Assembly (NCBI RefSeq): GCF_030733205.1
Contig: NZ_JASHJL010000035.1
Location: forward strand, 1 to 52,431
Length of the DNA: 52,431 bases
From: Mameliella sp. MMSF_3455
GTDB lineage: Bacteria; Pseudomonadota; Alphaproteobacteria; Rhodobacterales; Rhodobacteraceae
Direction of reading: 5' to 3'
Made by a program: the position numbers and the translations under genes
Part shown: in pieces, positions 8,638 to 17,425 of the stretch
Layout: the number at the start of each line of letters is the position of its first letter
Position numbering within the stretch: position 1 is the first letter of the stretch
Notes under the pieces: generated by a model
The model's database searches: none
What the model was told of the DNA's origin: nothing
The model's input: only the letters and a program-made list of their open reading frames with translations

Positions 8638-9987
8638 TCATGCCCCCGGCAGCACCTTGTTGTAAATCGCAGCGATCCGCGCCACCGCCTCTTCGGGCGG
8701 CATCTCCTCGCTTTCGCCGGTGCGGCGCGAGGTCAGTTCGACAACGCCGTTCTTCAGACCGCGCGGCCCGACGGTTATCCGCCAGGGCAGACCGATCAGG
8801 TCCATCGTCGCGAACTTGCCGCCAGCCCGCTCGTTGGTGTCGTCGTAGAGCGGCTCCAGCCCCAGCGCGGTGAGCGAGGCGTAGATCGCTTCGCAGGCGC
8901 CATCGGCCTCGGCATCGCCGGACTTGAGGTTGACGATCCCGCAGTGGAACGGCGTCACGCCTTCGGGCCAGATGATGCCCCTGTCGTCGTGGCTGGCCTC
9001 GATGATCGCGCCCAGCAGGCGGCTGACGCCGATCCCGTGGCTGCCCATGTGCACCGGCACCTTGTTGCCCTCGGCGTCCTGCACGGTCGCCCCCATCGGC
9101 TCGGAGTACTTGGTGCCGAAGTAGAAGATCTGGCCAACCTCGATGCCGCGCGCCTGCCGGCGGCGCGCCTCGGGGACCTTGGCAAAGACCTCTTCGTCGT
9201 GGGTTTCATCGGTGCGGGCATAGCGCGAGGTGAATTCCTCCAGCACCGCCTGGCATTCCGCATGGCTGTCGTAGTCAATCGCGCGGTCGCCGAACTTCAG
9301 ATCGGTGATCTCGGAGTCGTAGAACACCTCGGACTCGCCGGTCTCGGCCAGCACAAGGAATTCATGGGTGTAATCGCCGCCGATCGGCCCGCCGTCGGCG
9401 CGCATCGGGATCGCTTGCAGGCCCATGCGTTCGTAGGTGCGCAGGTAGCTGACGAGGTGACGGTTGTAGGCGTGCAGCGCGTCTTCCTTGGTCAGGTCGA
9501 AGTTGTAGCCGTCCTTCATGTAGAACTCGCGGCCCCGCATCACGCCGAAGCGCGGGCGGATCTCGTCGCGGAACTTCCACTGGACATGATACAGGGTCAG
9601 CGGCAGGTCCTTGTAGCTGCCGACATGGCTGCGGAAGATGTCGGTGATCAGCTCCTCGTTGGTCGGACCGTAAAGCATGTCGCGATCGTGCCGGTCCTTC
9701 ATGCGCAGCATCTCGGCGCCGTAGTCGTCGTAGCGGCCGGATTCACGCCACAGATCGGCCGATTGCAGCGTCGGCATCAGCATCGGGATATGGCCCGCGC
9801 GGATCTGCTCCTCGTGTACGATATTCTCGATGTTCTTGAGCACCTTGAAGCCCAGCGGCAGCCAGGAATAGATCCCGGCGGAGGCCTGCTTGATCATGCC
9901 GGCGCGCAGCATGTAGCGGTGGCTGACGATCTGCGCCTCGGAGGGCGTTTCCTTGAGAACGGGCAGGAAGTAGCGGGACAGGCGCAT
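8638..9987 (-). CDS. proS: Prolyl-tRNA synthetase (short alphaproteobacterial form)
   Basis: 449 aa from the ATG at 9987. Class II motifs: motif 1 around [15 protein letters not shown], motif 2 in the [21 protein letters not shown] stretch, motif 3 in [14 protein letters not shown]. The anticodon-binding domain begins about [11 protein letters not shown] and ends near the C-terminus. It lacks the roughly 180-residue editing insertion of the E. coli enzyme, as is usual in alphaproteobacteria, so Ala-tRNA(Pro) must be cleared by a separate YbaK/ProX-type deacylase not seen here. It heads a minus-strand cluster with the serine hydrolase and DUF2937 genes, and is divergent from the pentapeptide-repeat gene. 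Confidence 0.95.
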   Translation of the reverse strand: MRLSRYFLPVLKETPSEAQIVSHRYMLRAGMIKQASAGIYSWLPLGFKVLKNIENIVHEEQIRAGHIPMLMPTLQSADLWRESGRYDDYGAEMLRMKDRHDRDMLYGPTNEELITDIFRSHVGSYKDLPLTLYHVQWKFRDEIRPRFGVMRGREFYMKDGYNFDLTKEDALHAYNRHLVSYLRTYERMGLQAIPMRADGGPIGGDYTHEFLVLAETGESEVFYDSEITDLKFGDRAIDYDSHAECQAVLEEFTSRYARTDETHDEEVFAKVPEARRRQARGIEVGQIFYFGTKYSEPMGATVQDAEGNKVPVHMGSHGIGVSRLLGAIIEASHDDRGIIWPEGVTPFHCGIVNLKSGDAEADGACEAIYASLTALGLEPLYDDTNERAGGKFATMDLIGLPWRITVGPRGLKNGVVELTSRRTGESEEMPPEEAVARIAAIYNKVLPGA

Positions 9988-10147
9988 TTGGGTCCTCTGG
10001 AACAGCGGTTTTGCCCCTCGTAGCGGGTTGGATGAAAGCAGGCAAGGGCGTGCGGAAATGGCCGCGCGGGTGCCCCGCGCCCGCCCCCTTTCGCGATGCG
10101 CCGCGATGGGCCAGACTGACGCCGATTGGCGACGGGGGATTTTGGGC

Positions 10148-11662
10148 ATGTGGATATTGGAATGGCTGTTCGGTGACCCCGTGACCATCGAATGGCTGAC
10201 CGTGACACTCCCGATTACGGTGACGGGGGCAAAGGTCTTGCTGGCGACGCTTGGGCTGATGCTGGCCAGCGGTCTGGTCTGGCTGATGATGAACGCCCCG
10301 GACCGGCAAGAGCGGCGGCGTGATGTGCTGACTGACGCCCTGACAGCCCTTGGCTGGGCGTTGCTGCCATTCTGGTTCCTGCTGCTTGCGGGAACGCTCT
10401 GGCACCTGTGGCTGCTGTTCTCGGGGATGGAGTCGTTTCTGGACAACGTGGGCTTCGGCATGGGGGCCGTCGTCGCGGCCTTTCTGGGCGGGCCGTTCGT
10501 GATCTGGGGTGCCGTGCTGAAACACCGAACCGTGGAGTTCCAGAAGGAAGGCCATATCACCGAGCGCATCAGCAAGGCGGTGGAACAGCTTGGGGCGGAG
10601 AAGACGGTCATTGTGCCTGCCCTCGCACCGGACGGAATGCCCGGGCGAGACAAGAACGGTAACATGGCGACCAACGAACGCACCGTCCCTAATATCGAAG
10701 TGCGGATCGGGGGACTGTTGTCGCTGGAGCGGATCGCGCAGGATTCGACACGCTATGACAAGGGGCGCGACCATGTGCGGGTGATGGAGATTCTCTGCGC
10801 CTATGTGCGAGAGAATGCTCCGGCATCGGAGGCCAAGGATTTCCCGTTGCCGGAGTGGGAACCACTGGCGGACGATGCGAGCGAGGAAGAGCTCGTAGAG
10901 CACGTCAAGAAGCGAGACGAACGATTCCACGGTGAGGATGGGCCAAAGGCCCGGGACTGGGCGCAATCGCTGGACGATCCGCGCGCAGATATTGCGCTGG
11001 CGCTGCGGATCATCGGACGGAGGACCAGAGAGCAGTTGCAGGTCGAGGCGCGCTGGGGGGATGAGGCGCTGGATTCGGCGGACTGGGTCTTTGATACGCC
11101 CTCCCCGAAGTTGCCGAACGCGCCTGACGGCGAACCACATCCGGCGGGGGCGGTCGATGAATACATCGACCAGCTGGACGACTGGAAAATGACGATTTCC
11201 GGCTATCGCGGCTATCGCCCCGACCTGCGCAAGACCAATCTCCAAAAGGCGGACCTGAGCAAGCTGACCCTCTCCGGCGCGCGCCTTGACGGGGCGCGGA
11301 TGGAGGGGGTGGACCTCTGGGAGGCGCGGATGGAGGGGGCGAACCTCAGGCAGGCGCGGATGGAGGGGGCGGACCTCTGGCAGGCGCGGATGGATGCGAC
11401 AACCGATCTGACCGGTGCGGTTGTTTCATCCGCACCGGTCAGATCGGTTGATTATTCCAATGTGCCGCTGTCGCAGGAGCAAATCAATGCTCTGTTCGGG
11501 GACGCCAGCGTCGTCTTGCCCAAGGGGCGTGAGAGGCCAGCACACTGGCCGAGATGGGAATTGCCCAACCACGGCAAGCACAATTTCGACGACGAATGGC
11601 GCAAGTGGCAGGCCGATCCCGAGGGCTATGTCCCGCCCGATCCTCCGGGTGGCGGCAAATAG
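10148..11662 (+). CDS. Membrane-anchored pentapeptide-repeat protein
   Basis: 504 aa from the ATG at 10148, which precedes a hydrophobic N-terminus ([11 protein letters not shown]); an ATG at 10028 is in frame but adds a low-quality leader. There are three to four membrane segments in residues 10-130. A cytoplasmic middle region follows ([20 protein letters not shown] is characteristic of the group). A right-handed pentapeptide helix (A[DNR]L/MxX) spans about residues 358-420, including near-identical decapeptides [20 protein letters not shown] and [10 protein letters not shown]. The C-terminal tail is Pro/Gly-rich. Function is unknown; related proteins in Rhodobacterales are scattered and variable. 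The gene holds 30-bp repeats and a long perfect inverted repeat, described separately. Confidence 0.8.
   Translation: MWILEWLFGDPVTIEWLTVTLPITVTGAKVLLATLGLMLASGLVWLMMNAPDRQERRRDVLTDALTALGWALLPFWFLLLAGTLWHLWLLFSGMESFLDNVGFGMGAVVAAFLGGPFVIWGAVLKHRTVEFQKEGHITERISKAVEQLGAEKTVIVPALAPDGMPGRDKNGNMATNERTVPNIEVRIGGLLSLERIAQDSTRYDKGRDHVRVMEILCAYVRENAPASEAKDFPLPEWEPLADDASEEELVEHVKKRDERFHGEDGPKARDWAQSLDDPRADIALALRIIGRRTREQLQVEARWGDEALDSADWVFDTPSPKLPNAPDGEPHPAGAVDEYIDQLDDWKMTISGYRGYRPDLRKTNLQKADLSKLTLSGARLDGARMEGVDLWEARMEGANLRQARMEGADLWQARMDATTDLTGAVVSSAPVRSVDYSNVPLSQEQINALFGDASVVLPKGRERPAHWPRWELPNHGKHNFDDEWRKWQADPEGYVPPDPPGGGK
11294..11394 (+). repeat. 30-bp tandem repeats, 3.4 copies
   Basis: Units at 11294-11323, 11324-11353 and 11354-11383, plus an 11-base partial copy at 11384-11394. 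Each begins GCGCGGATGGAGGGGG and encodes two pentapeptides. Copies differ by only a few bases, so copy number could change by slippage without breaking the frame. Confidence 0.9.
11400..11450. repeat. 21-bp perfect inverted repeat inside the pentapeptide gene
   Basis: The left arm at 11400-11420 and right arm at 11430-11450 are exact reverse complements around a 9-nt loop (TTGTTTCAT). It lies in coding sequence directly after the 30-bp repeats. There is no T-tract after it, so it is not a standard terminator. Confidence 0.9.
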
Positions 11663-11709
11663 GGTCCCGGGGCCGGCCCGGGACGGGGACAGGAACCGAA
11701 AGGCGGAAC

Positions 11710-12171
11710 ATGCGGAAACAGGACATCGCGCCGCGGATGGCGGAGGTCTGGGAGATGATGCCCGAGAGCACGCGGGCCAGCGCGCGGGCCGAGATGGTGC
11801 TGGTGCAGGACTTCCTGGACGGCACTCGGCACGTGCCAGAGCGGGAGATGCCCGCGCTCCGGCGCGAGTTCGACCGTTGCCTGACCCGTTATGTCACCCC
11901 TGCCCCGCCCGCACCCCAAGCGGCGCCGGAACCGGCGGCCCTGCCCCCGACGGAAGAGGATCTCTACGAGACCGTCGCGCGCAGGGCGCTCTCCTGTTTC
12001 GAAACCACCGTCGACGGGTCGGTGGCGCGGGCGGATGACCTGGCCCAGATGGCACGGACCCGGGGTCAAGAAGCGCTGCGCGGCCTGACCCGCAATCCGT
12101 TGAAGCGCCGCCGCCTGATGCGCCGGCTGAACGCAGAGATCGCCGCGGAACGCAGCAAGGTGATCCAATAG
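11710..12171 (+). CDS. Uncharacterised small protein, soluble
   Basis: 153 aa from the ATG at 11710, 47 nt after the pentapeptide gene. I do not recognise it. The N-terminal half (KQDIAPRMAEVWEMMPESTR) is helical, a Pro/Ala-rich linker lies at residues 63-80, and the C-terminal half is helical and very basic, ending with NPLKRRRLMRRLNAE. There is no signal peptide or membrane segment. Third-position GC is like that of the window as a whole, which supports coding. The basic tail might bind nucleic acid, but that is only a guess. Confidence 0.6.
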   Translation: MRKQDIAPRMAEVWEMMPESTRASARAEMVLVQDFLDGTRHVPEREMPALRREFDRCLTRYVTPAPPAPQAAPEPAALPPTEEDLYETVARRALSCFETTVDGSVARADDLAQMARTRGQEALRGLTRNPLKRRRLMRRLNAEIAAERSKVIQ

Positions 12172-12277
12172 GCCATCCATCCACCGAACACTCCCCAGTT
12201 TTCGCAGCACCGTGACGCGCAAATCCTTGAATCCCGGCCATATACGGGCGATGAAGGGGAGTGCGAAAGGATAGCCA

Positions 12278-13363
12278 ATGGCCCTGCCCGTAAGGGATCA
12301 GATGAAGTACTGGGGGATCGCCGCGGCGGTCTTTTCCGTCGTGCTCTGGTTCCTGGGTGACGTGCTCTTGCCCTTCATCCTGGGCGGCGCCATCGCCTAT
12401 TGCCTGGACCCGGTGGCCGACGCGCTGGAGCGCGCCGGGCTTAAGCGCGGGGCGGCGACGGCGGTCATCACCGTGGCGGCGCTGATCCTCTTTGTCATCA
12501 TGACGCTGGCGGTGATCCCGCTGTTGATCCAGCAGGCCATCGCGCTGTTCGAATTCGCGCCGCAACTGTTCCGCGACCTGCAGGCCTTTCTGACCGAACG
12601 CTTCCCCAACATCATGGACGAGGGCAGCGTCGTCCGGTCCACGCTGACCGATCTGGGCGACACGATCAAGCAGCGCGGCGGCCAGCTGATCCAGGCCGCG
12701 CTGGCCTCTGTCGGCTCGCTTCTGAACCTGGTCATGCTGCTGCTGATCACGCCGGTCGTGGCGGTCTATCTGCTGATGGACTGGGACCGCATGGTCGAGC
12801 GCGTCGACGACATGCTGCCCCTCGACCACAAGCCGGTGATCCGCCGCCTTGCGGGTGAGGTCGACCGCGTTCTGGCGGGTTTCATCCGCGGCATGGGGTC
12901 GGTCTGCGTGATCCTGGGCGGCTATTACGCGCTGGCGCTCTGGGCCGTGGGGCTGCAATTCGGGCCGGTGGTGGGCGTGATCGCCGGGGCGCTGACCTTC
13001 ATTCCCTATGTCGGCGCCATCGTCGGCGGCGTGCTGGCCGTGGGGCTGGCGATCTTCCAGTTCTGGGGCGAATGGTGGTGGATCGTGGCGGTCTACGCGA
13101 TCTTCCAGTTCGGCCAGTTCGTCGAGGGCAATATCCTGACTCCCAACCTGGTGGGCAATTCCGTCGGTCTGCACCCGGTCTGGCTCTTGCTGGCCTTGTC
13201 GGTCTTCGGCACGCTCTTCGGCTTTGTCGGTCTGCTGGTGGCGGTGCCGCTGGCGGCGGCACTGGGTGTCCTGATCCGCTTCGCGATCCAGCAATACAAG
13301 GGCTCGCGCCTGTTCCTGGGGATTTCTGCGCGCAGCAGCTTTTTCGAAAGCGACGAGAAATGA
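12278..13363 (+). CDS. AI-2E/PerM family permease
   Basis: 361 aa with eight or so membrane segments, starting with AAAVFSVVLWFLGDVLLPFI and ending with a long pore-forming hydrophobic run. Family signs are the LPFILGGAIAYCLDP start, the amphipathic middle domain (VDRVLAGFIRGMGSVC), and GQFVEGNILTPNLVGNSVGLHP near the C-terminus. Members export small molecules (AI-2 in TqsA) or act as Na+/H+ antiporters; the substrate here is unknown. The stop overlaps the hdaA start by 4 nt (ATGA). A PerM-type gene directly before hdaA is a recurrent alphaproteobacterial arrangement. Confidence 0.9.
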   Translation: MALPVRDQMKYWGIAAAVFSVVLWFLGDVLLPFILGGAIAYCLDPVADALERAGLKRGAATAVITVAALILFVIMTLAVIPLLIQQAIALFEFAPQLFRDLQAFLTERFPNIMDEGSVVRSTLTDLGDTIKQRGGQLIQAALASVGSLLNLVMLLLITPVVAVYLLMDWDRMVERVDDMLPLDHKPVIRRLAGEVDRVLAGFIRGMGSVCVILGGYYALALWAVGLQFGPVVGVIAGALTFIPYVGAIVGGVLAVGLAIFQFWGEWWWIVAVYAIFQFGQFVEGNILTPNLVGNSVGLHPVWLLLALSVFGTLFGFVGLLVAVPLAAALGVLIRFAIQQYKGSRLFLGISARSSFFESDEK

Positions 13364-14094
13364 GCACCGGCAACCAGTTGCCCCTGCCCCTGCCGTCGCG
13401 GACGGCGCTGGGTTGGGAGGATTTCTTTGTCAGTCCGGCCAACATGCTGGCGGTCGCGCAGATCGAGGGCTGGCGCGCCTGGCCCTCGCACAAGCTGGTG
13501 CTGGTCGGCCCGCCGGGATCGGGCAAGACCCACCTGGCGCATGTCTGGGCGGCGCAATCTGGCGCGCGGATCGTCAAGGCCCGGGATCTGAGTGCCGAAA
13601 CCATCCCCGCCCTGGCGGGCGGCCCGGTCTGCGTCGAGGACATCGAAGAGATCGCCGGCGACCGCCCCGCCGAGGAAATGCTGTTTCACCTGCACAACCT
13701 TGTGCTGGCGAACGGCGGCACGCTGATGGTCACCGCCACCCGCGCGCCCGCGCTCTGGCCGCTGGTACTGCCGGACTTGGCCAGCCGCATGATGCACGCC
13801 CAGCTGGCCCAGATCAGCGAACCGGACGATTCCCTGCTGGCGGCCCTCCTGGCCAAGCTCTTCGCCGATCGACAACTGCTTCCCGGGCCGGAGGTGCTGT
13901 CCTATCTTGTGCGCCACATGCCGCGCAGCTATGCCACGGCGGCGCGGCTGGTGGCGGCGCTGGATGCCGAGGCCCTGGCCCATCAGCGTGACATCACCCG
14001 ACCGATGGCGGCGCGGGTTCTGTCACGGCTGGTGCCCCCGGGGGCCGAGGATCGCGGCACCTCGCGGCACGATCCCGGTGGCGCACAGGGCTGA
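13360..14094 (+). CDS. hdaA: DnaA-related replication regulator HdaA
   Basis: 244 aa. It is an AAA+ protein homologous to the middle of DnaA: Walker A GPPGSGKTHLAH, Walker B VCVEDIEEI, sensor-type TATRAP, and a short C-terminal lid. The N-terminal QLPLPLPS is the expected sliding-clamp (DnaN) binding motif. HdaA with the clamp stimulates ATP hydrolysis on DnaA after initiation, preventing re-initiation. The start overlaps the upstream permease stop. The DNA-binding domain IV of DnaA is absent, as expected. The last 20 residues (EDRGTSRHDPGG) are probably disordered. Confidence 0.9.
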   Translation: MSTGNQLPLPLPSRTALGWEDFFVSPANMLAVAQIEGWRAWPSHKLVLVGPPGSGKTHLAHVWAAQSGARIVKARDLSAETIPALAGGPVCVEDIEEIAGDRPAEEMLFHLHNLVLANGGTLMVTATRAPALWPLVLPDLASRMMHAQLAQISEPDDSLLAALLAKLFADRQLLPGPEVLSYLVRHMPRSYATAARLVAALDAEALAHQRDITRPMAARVLSRLVPPGAEDRGTSRHDPGGAQG

Positions 14095-14139
14095 TCCGCG
14101 GGCCCTGGCGCCAGCCGGGCCACAGCGGCCACGATCTAC

Positions 14140-14160
14140 CGGCACGTCACCTGCGTGCCG
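14140..14160. other. Hairpin in the hdaA-ppk gap
   Basis: A 7-bp perfect stem (CGGCACG with CGTGCCG) closes a 7-nt loop 45 nt after the hdaA stop. It is followed by TCATAAACCTGTTT, which is only weakly T-rich, so this is at best a weak terminator or a 5' structure of the ppk message. Confidence 0.4.
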
Positions 14161-14198
14161 TCATAAACCTGTTTCAGTTGCAGAGGCATAAGCGCCCC

Positions 14199-16373
14199 AT
14201 GACCCAAGCCGATTTTCTCAAAGCCCCGCTGCCGCCCGCCACCGACCTGCCGGACCTGGATCCGACCGGCCCCGGACGCTTCCACAACCGCGAGCTGAGC
14301 TGGCTCGGCTTTAACTGGCGCGTGCTGGAAGAGGCCGAAAACACCCGCGTCCCGCTGTTGGAGCGGATGCGCTTCCTGTCGATTTCAGCGGCCAACCTCG
14401 ACGAATTCTACACGGTCCGTGTCGCCGGCCTGCGCGAACTGGCCCACAGCGGCAACACCACCCCCGCCGCCGACGGGCTGACCCCGGCCGAACAACTGGT
14501 GCTGATCGACCAGGACGCCCGCCGCCTGATGGCCGAACAGCAGCGCGTGCTGACGCTGTTGCGCGGACTGATGGCCGAGGAAGGCATCTCGATCGTCTCG
14601 CGTTCCGATCTGAACGAAGCGGACGTGAAATACCTCTCCGAAGCCTTCCTCGCGCAGGTCTTTCCGGTGCTGTCGCCGCTGGCCATCGACCCAGCGCACC
14701 CCTTCCCCTTCATCGCCAACATGGGCTTTTGCCTGGCGCTGCAGCTGGAACGCATCCGCGACAAGCGCCCCCTGCAGGCGCTGCTGCCGATCCCGCAGCA
14801 GATCGACCGGTTCATGGAACTGCCCGGCGGCGACCGCGAGCACCGGTTCATCCAGCTCGAAGAGGTGCTTCTGCTGCACATCGACAGCCTGTTCCCGGGT
14901 TACCGGGTCAAGGATCACTTCGGCTTTCGCGTGCTGCGCGACAGCGACCTGGAAGTCGAGGAAGAGGCAGAGGACCTGGTGCGCGAATTCGAGGTGGCGC
15001 TCAAGCGCCGTCGCCGCGGCGAAGTCGTGCGCCTGACCATCACCCAGGGCGCCCCAGAGGCACTGCGCAAGATCGTCATGGACGAACTGCACGTCCGCCC
15101 CGATGAAGTGATCGAGCTGGAAGGCATGGTCGGCGTGGCCGACACCAAGGAACTGGTGATCGACGCCCGCCCCGACCTGCTCTGGCCCTCCTTCACCCCG
15201 CGCGTGCCCGAACGGGTGCAGGATCATGACGGCAACATGTTCGAGGCGATCAAGCAGAAGGACATGCTGCTGCATCACCCCTACGAGACCTTCGACATGG
15301 TGGTGCGGTTCCTCAAGCAGGCGGCGCTGGATCCGGACGTGGTGGCGATCAAGCAGACGCTCTACCGGACGTCCAAGAACTCTCCCATCGTCGAGGCACT
15401 CTGCGAGGCGGCGGAAGACGGCAAGTCGGTGACCGCGCTGGTGGAACTGAAGGCCCGGTTCGACGAGGCGGCCAACATCCGCCAGTCGCGACGGCTGGAA
15501 CGGTCCGGCGCGCATGTGGTCTATGGCTTCCTCGACTGGAAGACCCACGCCAAGATTTCCCAGGTCGTGCGGCGCGAGGGCGACCGTCTGGTGACCTATA
15601 CCCACTGGGGGACCGGCAACTACCATCCCATCACCGCCAAGATCTACACCGACCTGTCGTTCTTTACCTGCGACGGGGCGCTGGGGCGCGATGCGGCCAA
15701 GATCTTCAACTACCTCAGCGGCTACGCCATGCCCGCCGGGCTGGAGAACCTCTATATCTCTCCGCATTCGCTGAAATCCGGCATGATCGAGATGATCGAC
15801 AAGGAGATCGAGCACGCCAAGGCGGGCAAACCGGCGCAGATCTGGATCAAGATGAACTCTCTGATCGAGCCGGACATGATCGACGCGCTCTACCGCGCCA
15901 GCCAGGGTGGCGTGCAGGTCGACTGTGTGATCCGGGGGATCTGCGGATTGAGGCCGGGGATCAAGGGCCTGTCCGACAACATCCGCGTCAAGAGCATCGT
16001 CGGCCGGTTCCTGGAGCATTCGCGCATCGCCTGTTTCGGCAACGGCCAGGGCCTGCCCAGCAAGAAGGCGCGGGTCTTCATCTCGTCCGCCGACTGGATG
16101 GGCCGCAACCTGAACCGCAGGGTCGAAACCGGAGTCGAGATCCACAATGCCACCGTCAAGGCACAGATCGTCAGCCAGGTCATGGCCGCGAACCTCGCCG
16201 ACACGGCGCAAAGCTGGATCATGGAGCCGTCGGGCAAGTTCACCCGCCACCCGGTGCCCGAGGGCGAATTCGCCTTCAACTGTCACCGTTTCTTCATGGA
16301 AAACCCCTCCCTCTCGGGGCGCGGGTCCGCGGGGGCCTCGGACGTGCCCAAGCTGACCCATACCAGCGACTGA
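14199..16373 (+). CDS. ppk: Polyphosphate kinase 1
   Basis: 724 aa from the ATG at 14199 preceded by AGAGG; a TTG at 14178 is in frame. It makes polyphosphate from ATP. The N-terminal domain begins NRELSWLGFNWRVLEEAEN; the phospholipase-D-like catalytic domains contain IKQTLYRTSKNSPIV, the HAKISQVVRREGDR stretch and YTHWGTGNYHP with the autophosphorylated His, and the C-terminal part holds SSADWMGRNLNRRVE. In many alphaproteobacteria ppx lies directly downstream; here it is displaced by about 3.3 kb. A clear hairpin terminator follows 23 nt after the stop. Confidence 0.97.
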   Translation: MTQADFLKAPLPPATDLPDLDPTGPGRFHNRELSWLGFNWRVLEEAENTRVPLLERMRFLSISAANLDEFYTVRVAGLRELAHSGNTTPAADGLTPAEQLVLIDQDARRLMAEQQRVLTLLRGLMAEEGISIVSRSDLNEADVKYLSEAFLAQVFPVLSPLAIDPAHPFPFIANMGFCLALQLERIRDKRPLQALLPIPQQIDRFMELPGGDREHRFIQLEEVLLLHIDSLFPGYRVKDHFGFRVLRDSDLEVEEEAEDLVREFEVALKRRRRGEVVRLTITQGAPEALRKIVMDELHVRPDEVIELEGMVGVADTKELVIDARPDLLWPSFTPRVPERVQDHDGNMFEAIKQKDMLLHHPYETFDMVVRFLKQAALDPDVVAIKQTLYRTSKNSPIVEALCEAAEDGKSVTALVELKARFDEAANIRQSRRLERSGAHVVYGFLDWKTHAKISQVVRREGDRLVTYTHWGTGNYHPITAKIYTDLSFFTCDGALGRDAAKIFNYLSGYAMPAGLENLYISPHSLKSGMIEMIDKEIEHAKAGKPAQIWIKMNSLIEPDMIDALYRASQGGVQVDCVIRGICGLRPGIKGLSDNIRVKSIVGRFLEHSRIACFGNGQGLPSKKARVFISSADWMGRNLNRRVETGVEIHNATVKAQIVSQVMAANLADTAQSWIMEPSGKFTRHPVPEGEFAFNCHRFFMENPSLSGRGSAGASDVPKLTHTSD

Positions 16374-16396
16374 ACCTGCCCTTGGTTCCAAGACGG

Positions 16397-16421
16397 AAAG
16401 CGCCCCCACGGGGGCGCTTTT
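16397..16421. terminator. Rho-independent terminator after ppk, bidirectional
   Basis: Stem AAAGCGCCCC (16397-16406) pairs with GGGGCGCTTT (16411-16420) around CACG. TTTT follows on the plus strand, and the A-rich left side gives T residues on the minus strand, so it could also end a convergent transcript. Confidence 0.85.
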
Positions 16422-16430
16422 GCGTTTTAA

Positions 16431-16530
16431 TCAGACGTGCGGGACGAGCGTCTGAACAGGCAGTGTGAAGGTGGTGCCGGCGAGACCCGGCATCACGTCC
16501 GTTGGCCGATATGAGGCCGTAGTGCGAGAT
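16431..16530 (-). pseudogene. Possible remnant of a histidine-kinase C-terminus
   Basis: On the minus strand, the 54 nt before a TGA at 16431 read GLAGTTFTLPVQTLVPHV, the kind of ending seen in sensor kinase ATPase domains (GxGTTFTLxLP). The segment further upstream resembles SxxHYGLISANG, but in a different frame, so a frameshift would be needed. No start or complete domain exists; the ArsR gene begins nearby. The evidence is a short match only and could be chance. Confidence 0.25.
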
Positions 16531-16547
16531 GCTACCCGATACAAAAA

Positions 16548-16577
16548 GCCCGCCTTTGTTGGGAAACAAAAGCGGGC
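16548..16577 (-). terminator. Hairpin with minus-strand T-tract
   Basis: GCCCGC (16548-16553) pairs with GCGGGC (16572-16577), and TTTGTT pairs with AACAAA inside. On the minus strand it is followed by TTTTTGT, as in an intrinsic terminator, yet no minus-strand gene precedes it. It may be left over from the sequence that used to lie here. Confidence 0.4.
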
Positions 16578-16591
16578 CCACGTCTAGCAAA

Positions 16592-16618
16592 TTGACATCC
16601 ATCTATATAGATGATAAT
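16592..16618 (+). promoter_or_regulatory. Promoter and operator of the ArsR operon
   Basis: TTGACA at 16592-16597 and GATAAT at 16613-16618 are spaced 15 nt. Between them is a perfect 14-bp palindrome, CATCTATATAGATG (16600-16613). A palindrome between -35 and -10, eight bases or so before the regulator's start codon region, fits autorepression by the ArsR-type protein. Confidence 0.6.
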
Positions 16619-16626
16619 CGATTCAC

Positions 16627-16971
16627 ATGACTGATCTCACCGCATCACTTTCTGCCTTGGCTGATCCGACAAGGCGTGAAATCATCGCCCACTTGGCACG
16701 AGGCGAGGCCACAGTTTCGCAACTGGTTGAAAAGTTCGACCTCACGCAACCAACGATCTCTTCTCACCTCAAGGTGCTGGAAAGCGCGGGGCTGGTTCTC
16801 CGCACGCGCGTTGCCCAGACTCGTCCCTGTCGCCTGAACCCGGATGGGCTGAAAACCATCGCGGATTGGCTGAAGGACTATGAACAGTTCTGGCAAGGCA
16901 CGCTGGATCATTTTGCCGAACATGCGGAACGCCACTTTCCTGAACAGAAAGGTACAACAGATGACCGCTGA
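16627..16971 (+). CDS. ArsR-family winged-helix repressor
   Basis: 114 aa. Helix-turn-helix region: ALADPTRREIIAHLARGEATVSQLVEKFDLTQ in two parts, then PTISSHLKVLESAGLV, typical of ArsR proteins paired with SRPBCC genes. The metal-binding ELCVCDL motif is missing, so it is probably not a metal sensor. It overlaps the SRPBCC start by 11 nt and probably represses its own operon through the palindrome at 16600-16613. Base composition is visibly less GC-rich than that of the ppk and ppx genes on either side, which suggests transfer. Confidence 0.9.
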   Translation: MTDLTASLSALADPTRREIIAHLARGEATVSQLVEKFDLTQPTISSHLKVLESAGLVLRTRVAQTRPCRLNPDGLKTIADWLKDYEQFWQGTLDHFAEHAERHFPEQKGTTDDR

Positions 16972-17425
16972 CCTTAGACTCGAACGCCATATCAACCAGT
17001 CACTTGAGACGTGTTTCGATCTTTGGACGCATCCCGACGAGGTAGCACAATGGTGGGGACCGAAAGACGATGCGGGCCGTCCGTTCAAAGCAACAGTTGA
17101 GGCATGGTCTCTGAAGCCCGGTGATGCGTGGACAATTACTATGACAGCTCCGGACGGAACCGTGTTTTCCCAGAGTGGCACGATGCTTGAAGTCGAGAGG
17201 CCGAGGCTGCTTCGATTTACCTTCGCATGGGTCGAAAAAAACAAGCGCGGTCCTGAGACGGAAATTCGCGTGAGCTTCGCGCCAGACGGCCAAGGCACAC
17301 GCGTGATCTTCGAACAGCTCGGCTTTGCCGACGAAGCGACCCGCGATGGACATGTTGAGGGATGGCGGGAATGTCTTGATCGGCTCTCCAAGCTCCACAC
17401 GCAAACGACGGAGGTTGAACCATGA
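16961..17425 (+). CDS. SRPBCC (AHSA1/START-like) domain protein
   Basis: 154 aa from the ATG at 16961 inside the end of the ArsR gene. The fold signature is clear: LERHINQSLETCFDLWTHP, VAQWWGPKD, FSQSGTMLEVERPRLLRFTF, the TEIRVSFAPDGQGTRV strand pair, and the long C-terminal helix ending GWRECLDRLSKL. These small helix-grip proteins bind hydrophobic ligands or act as stress-related factors; the ligand is unknown. Pairing with an ArsR repressor is common in bacteria. It overlaps the next gene by 4 nt. Confidence 0.9.
   Translation: MTADLRLERHINQSLETCFDLWTHPDEVAQWWGPKDDAGRPFKATVEAWSLKPGDAWTITMTAPDGTVFSQSGTMLEVERPRLLRFTFAWVEKNKRGPETEIRVSFAPDGQGTRVIFEQLGFADEATRDGHVEGWRECLDRLSKLHTQTTEVEP

Noticed and set aside
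12278-13363. AI-2 quorum-sensing exporter
   Set aside because: The family name alone does not show AI-2 transport; no luxS or lsr genes are present.
16431-16626. tRNA fragment or attachment site
   Set aside because: GCCGGCACCA-like sequence on the minus strand (near 16475) resembles a tRNA-Thr 3' end, but no T-loop or acceptor partner is present and no integrase is nearby.
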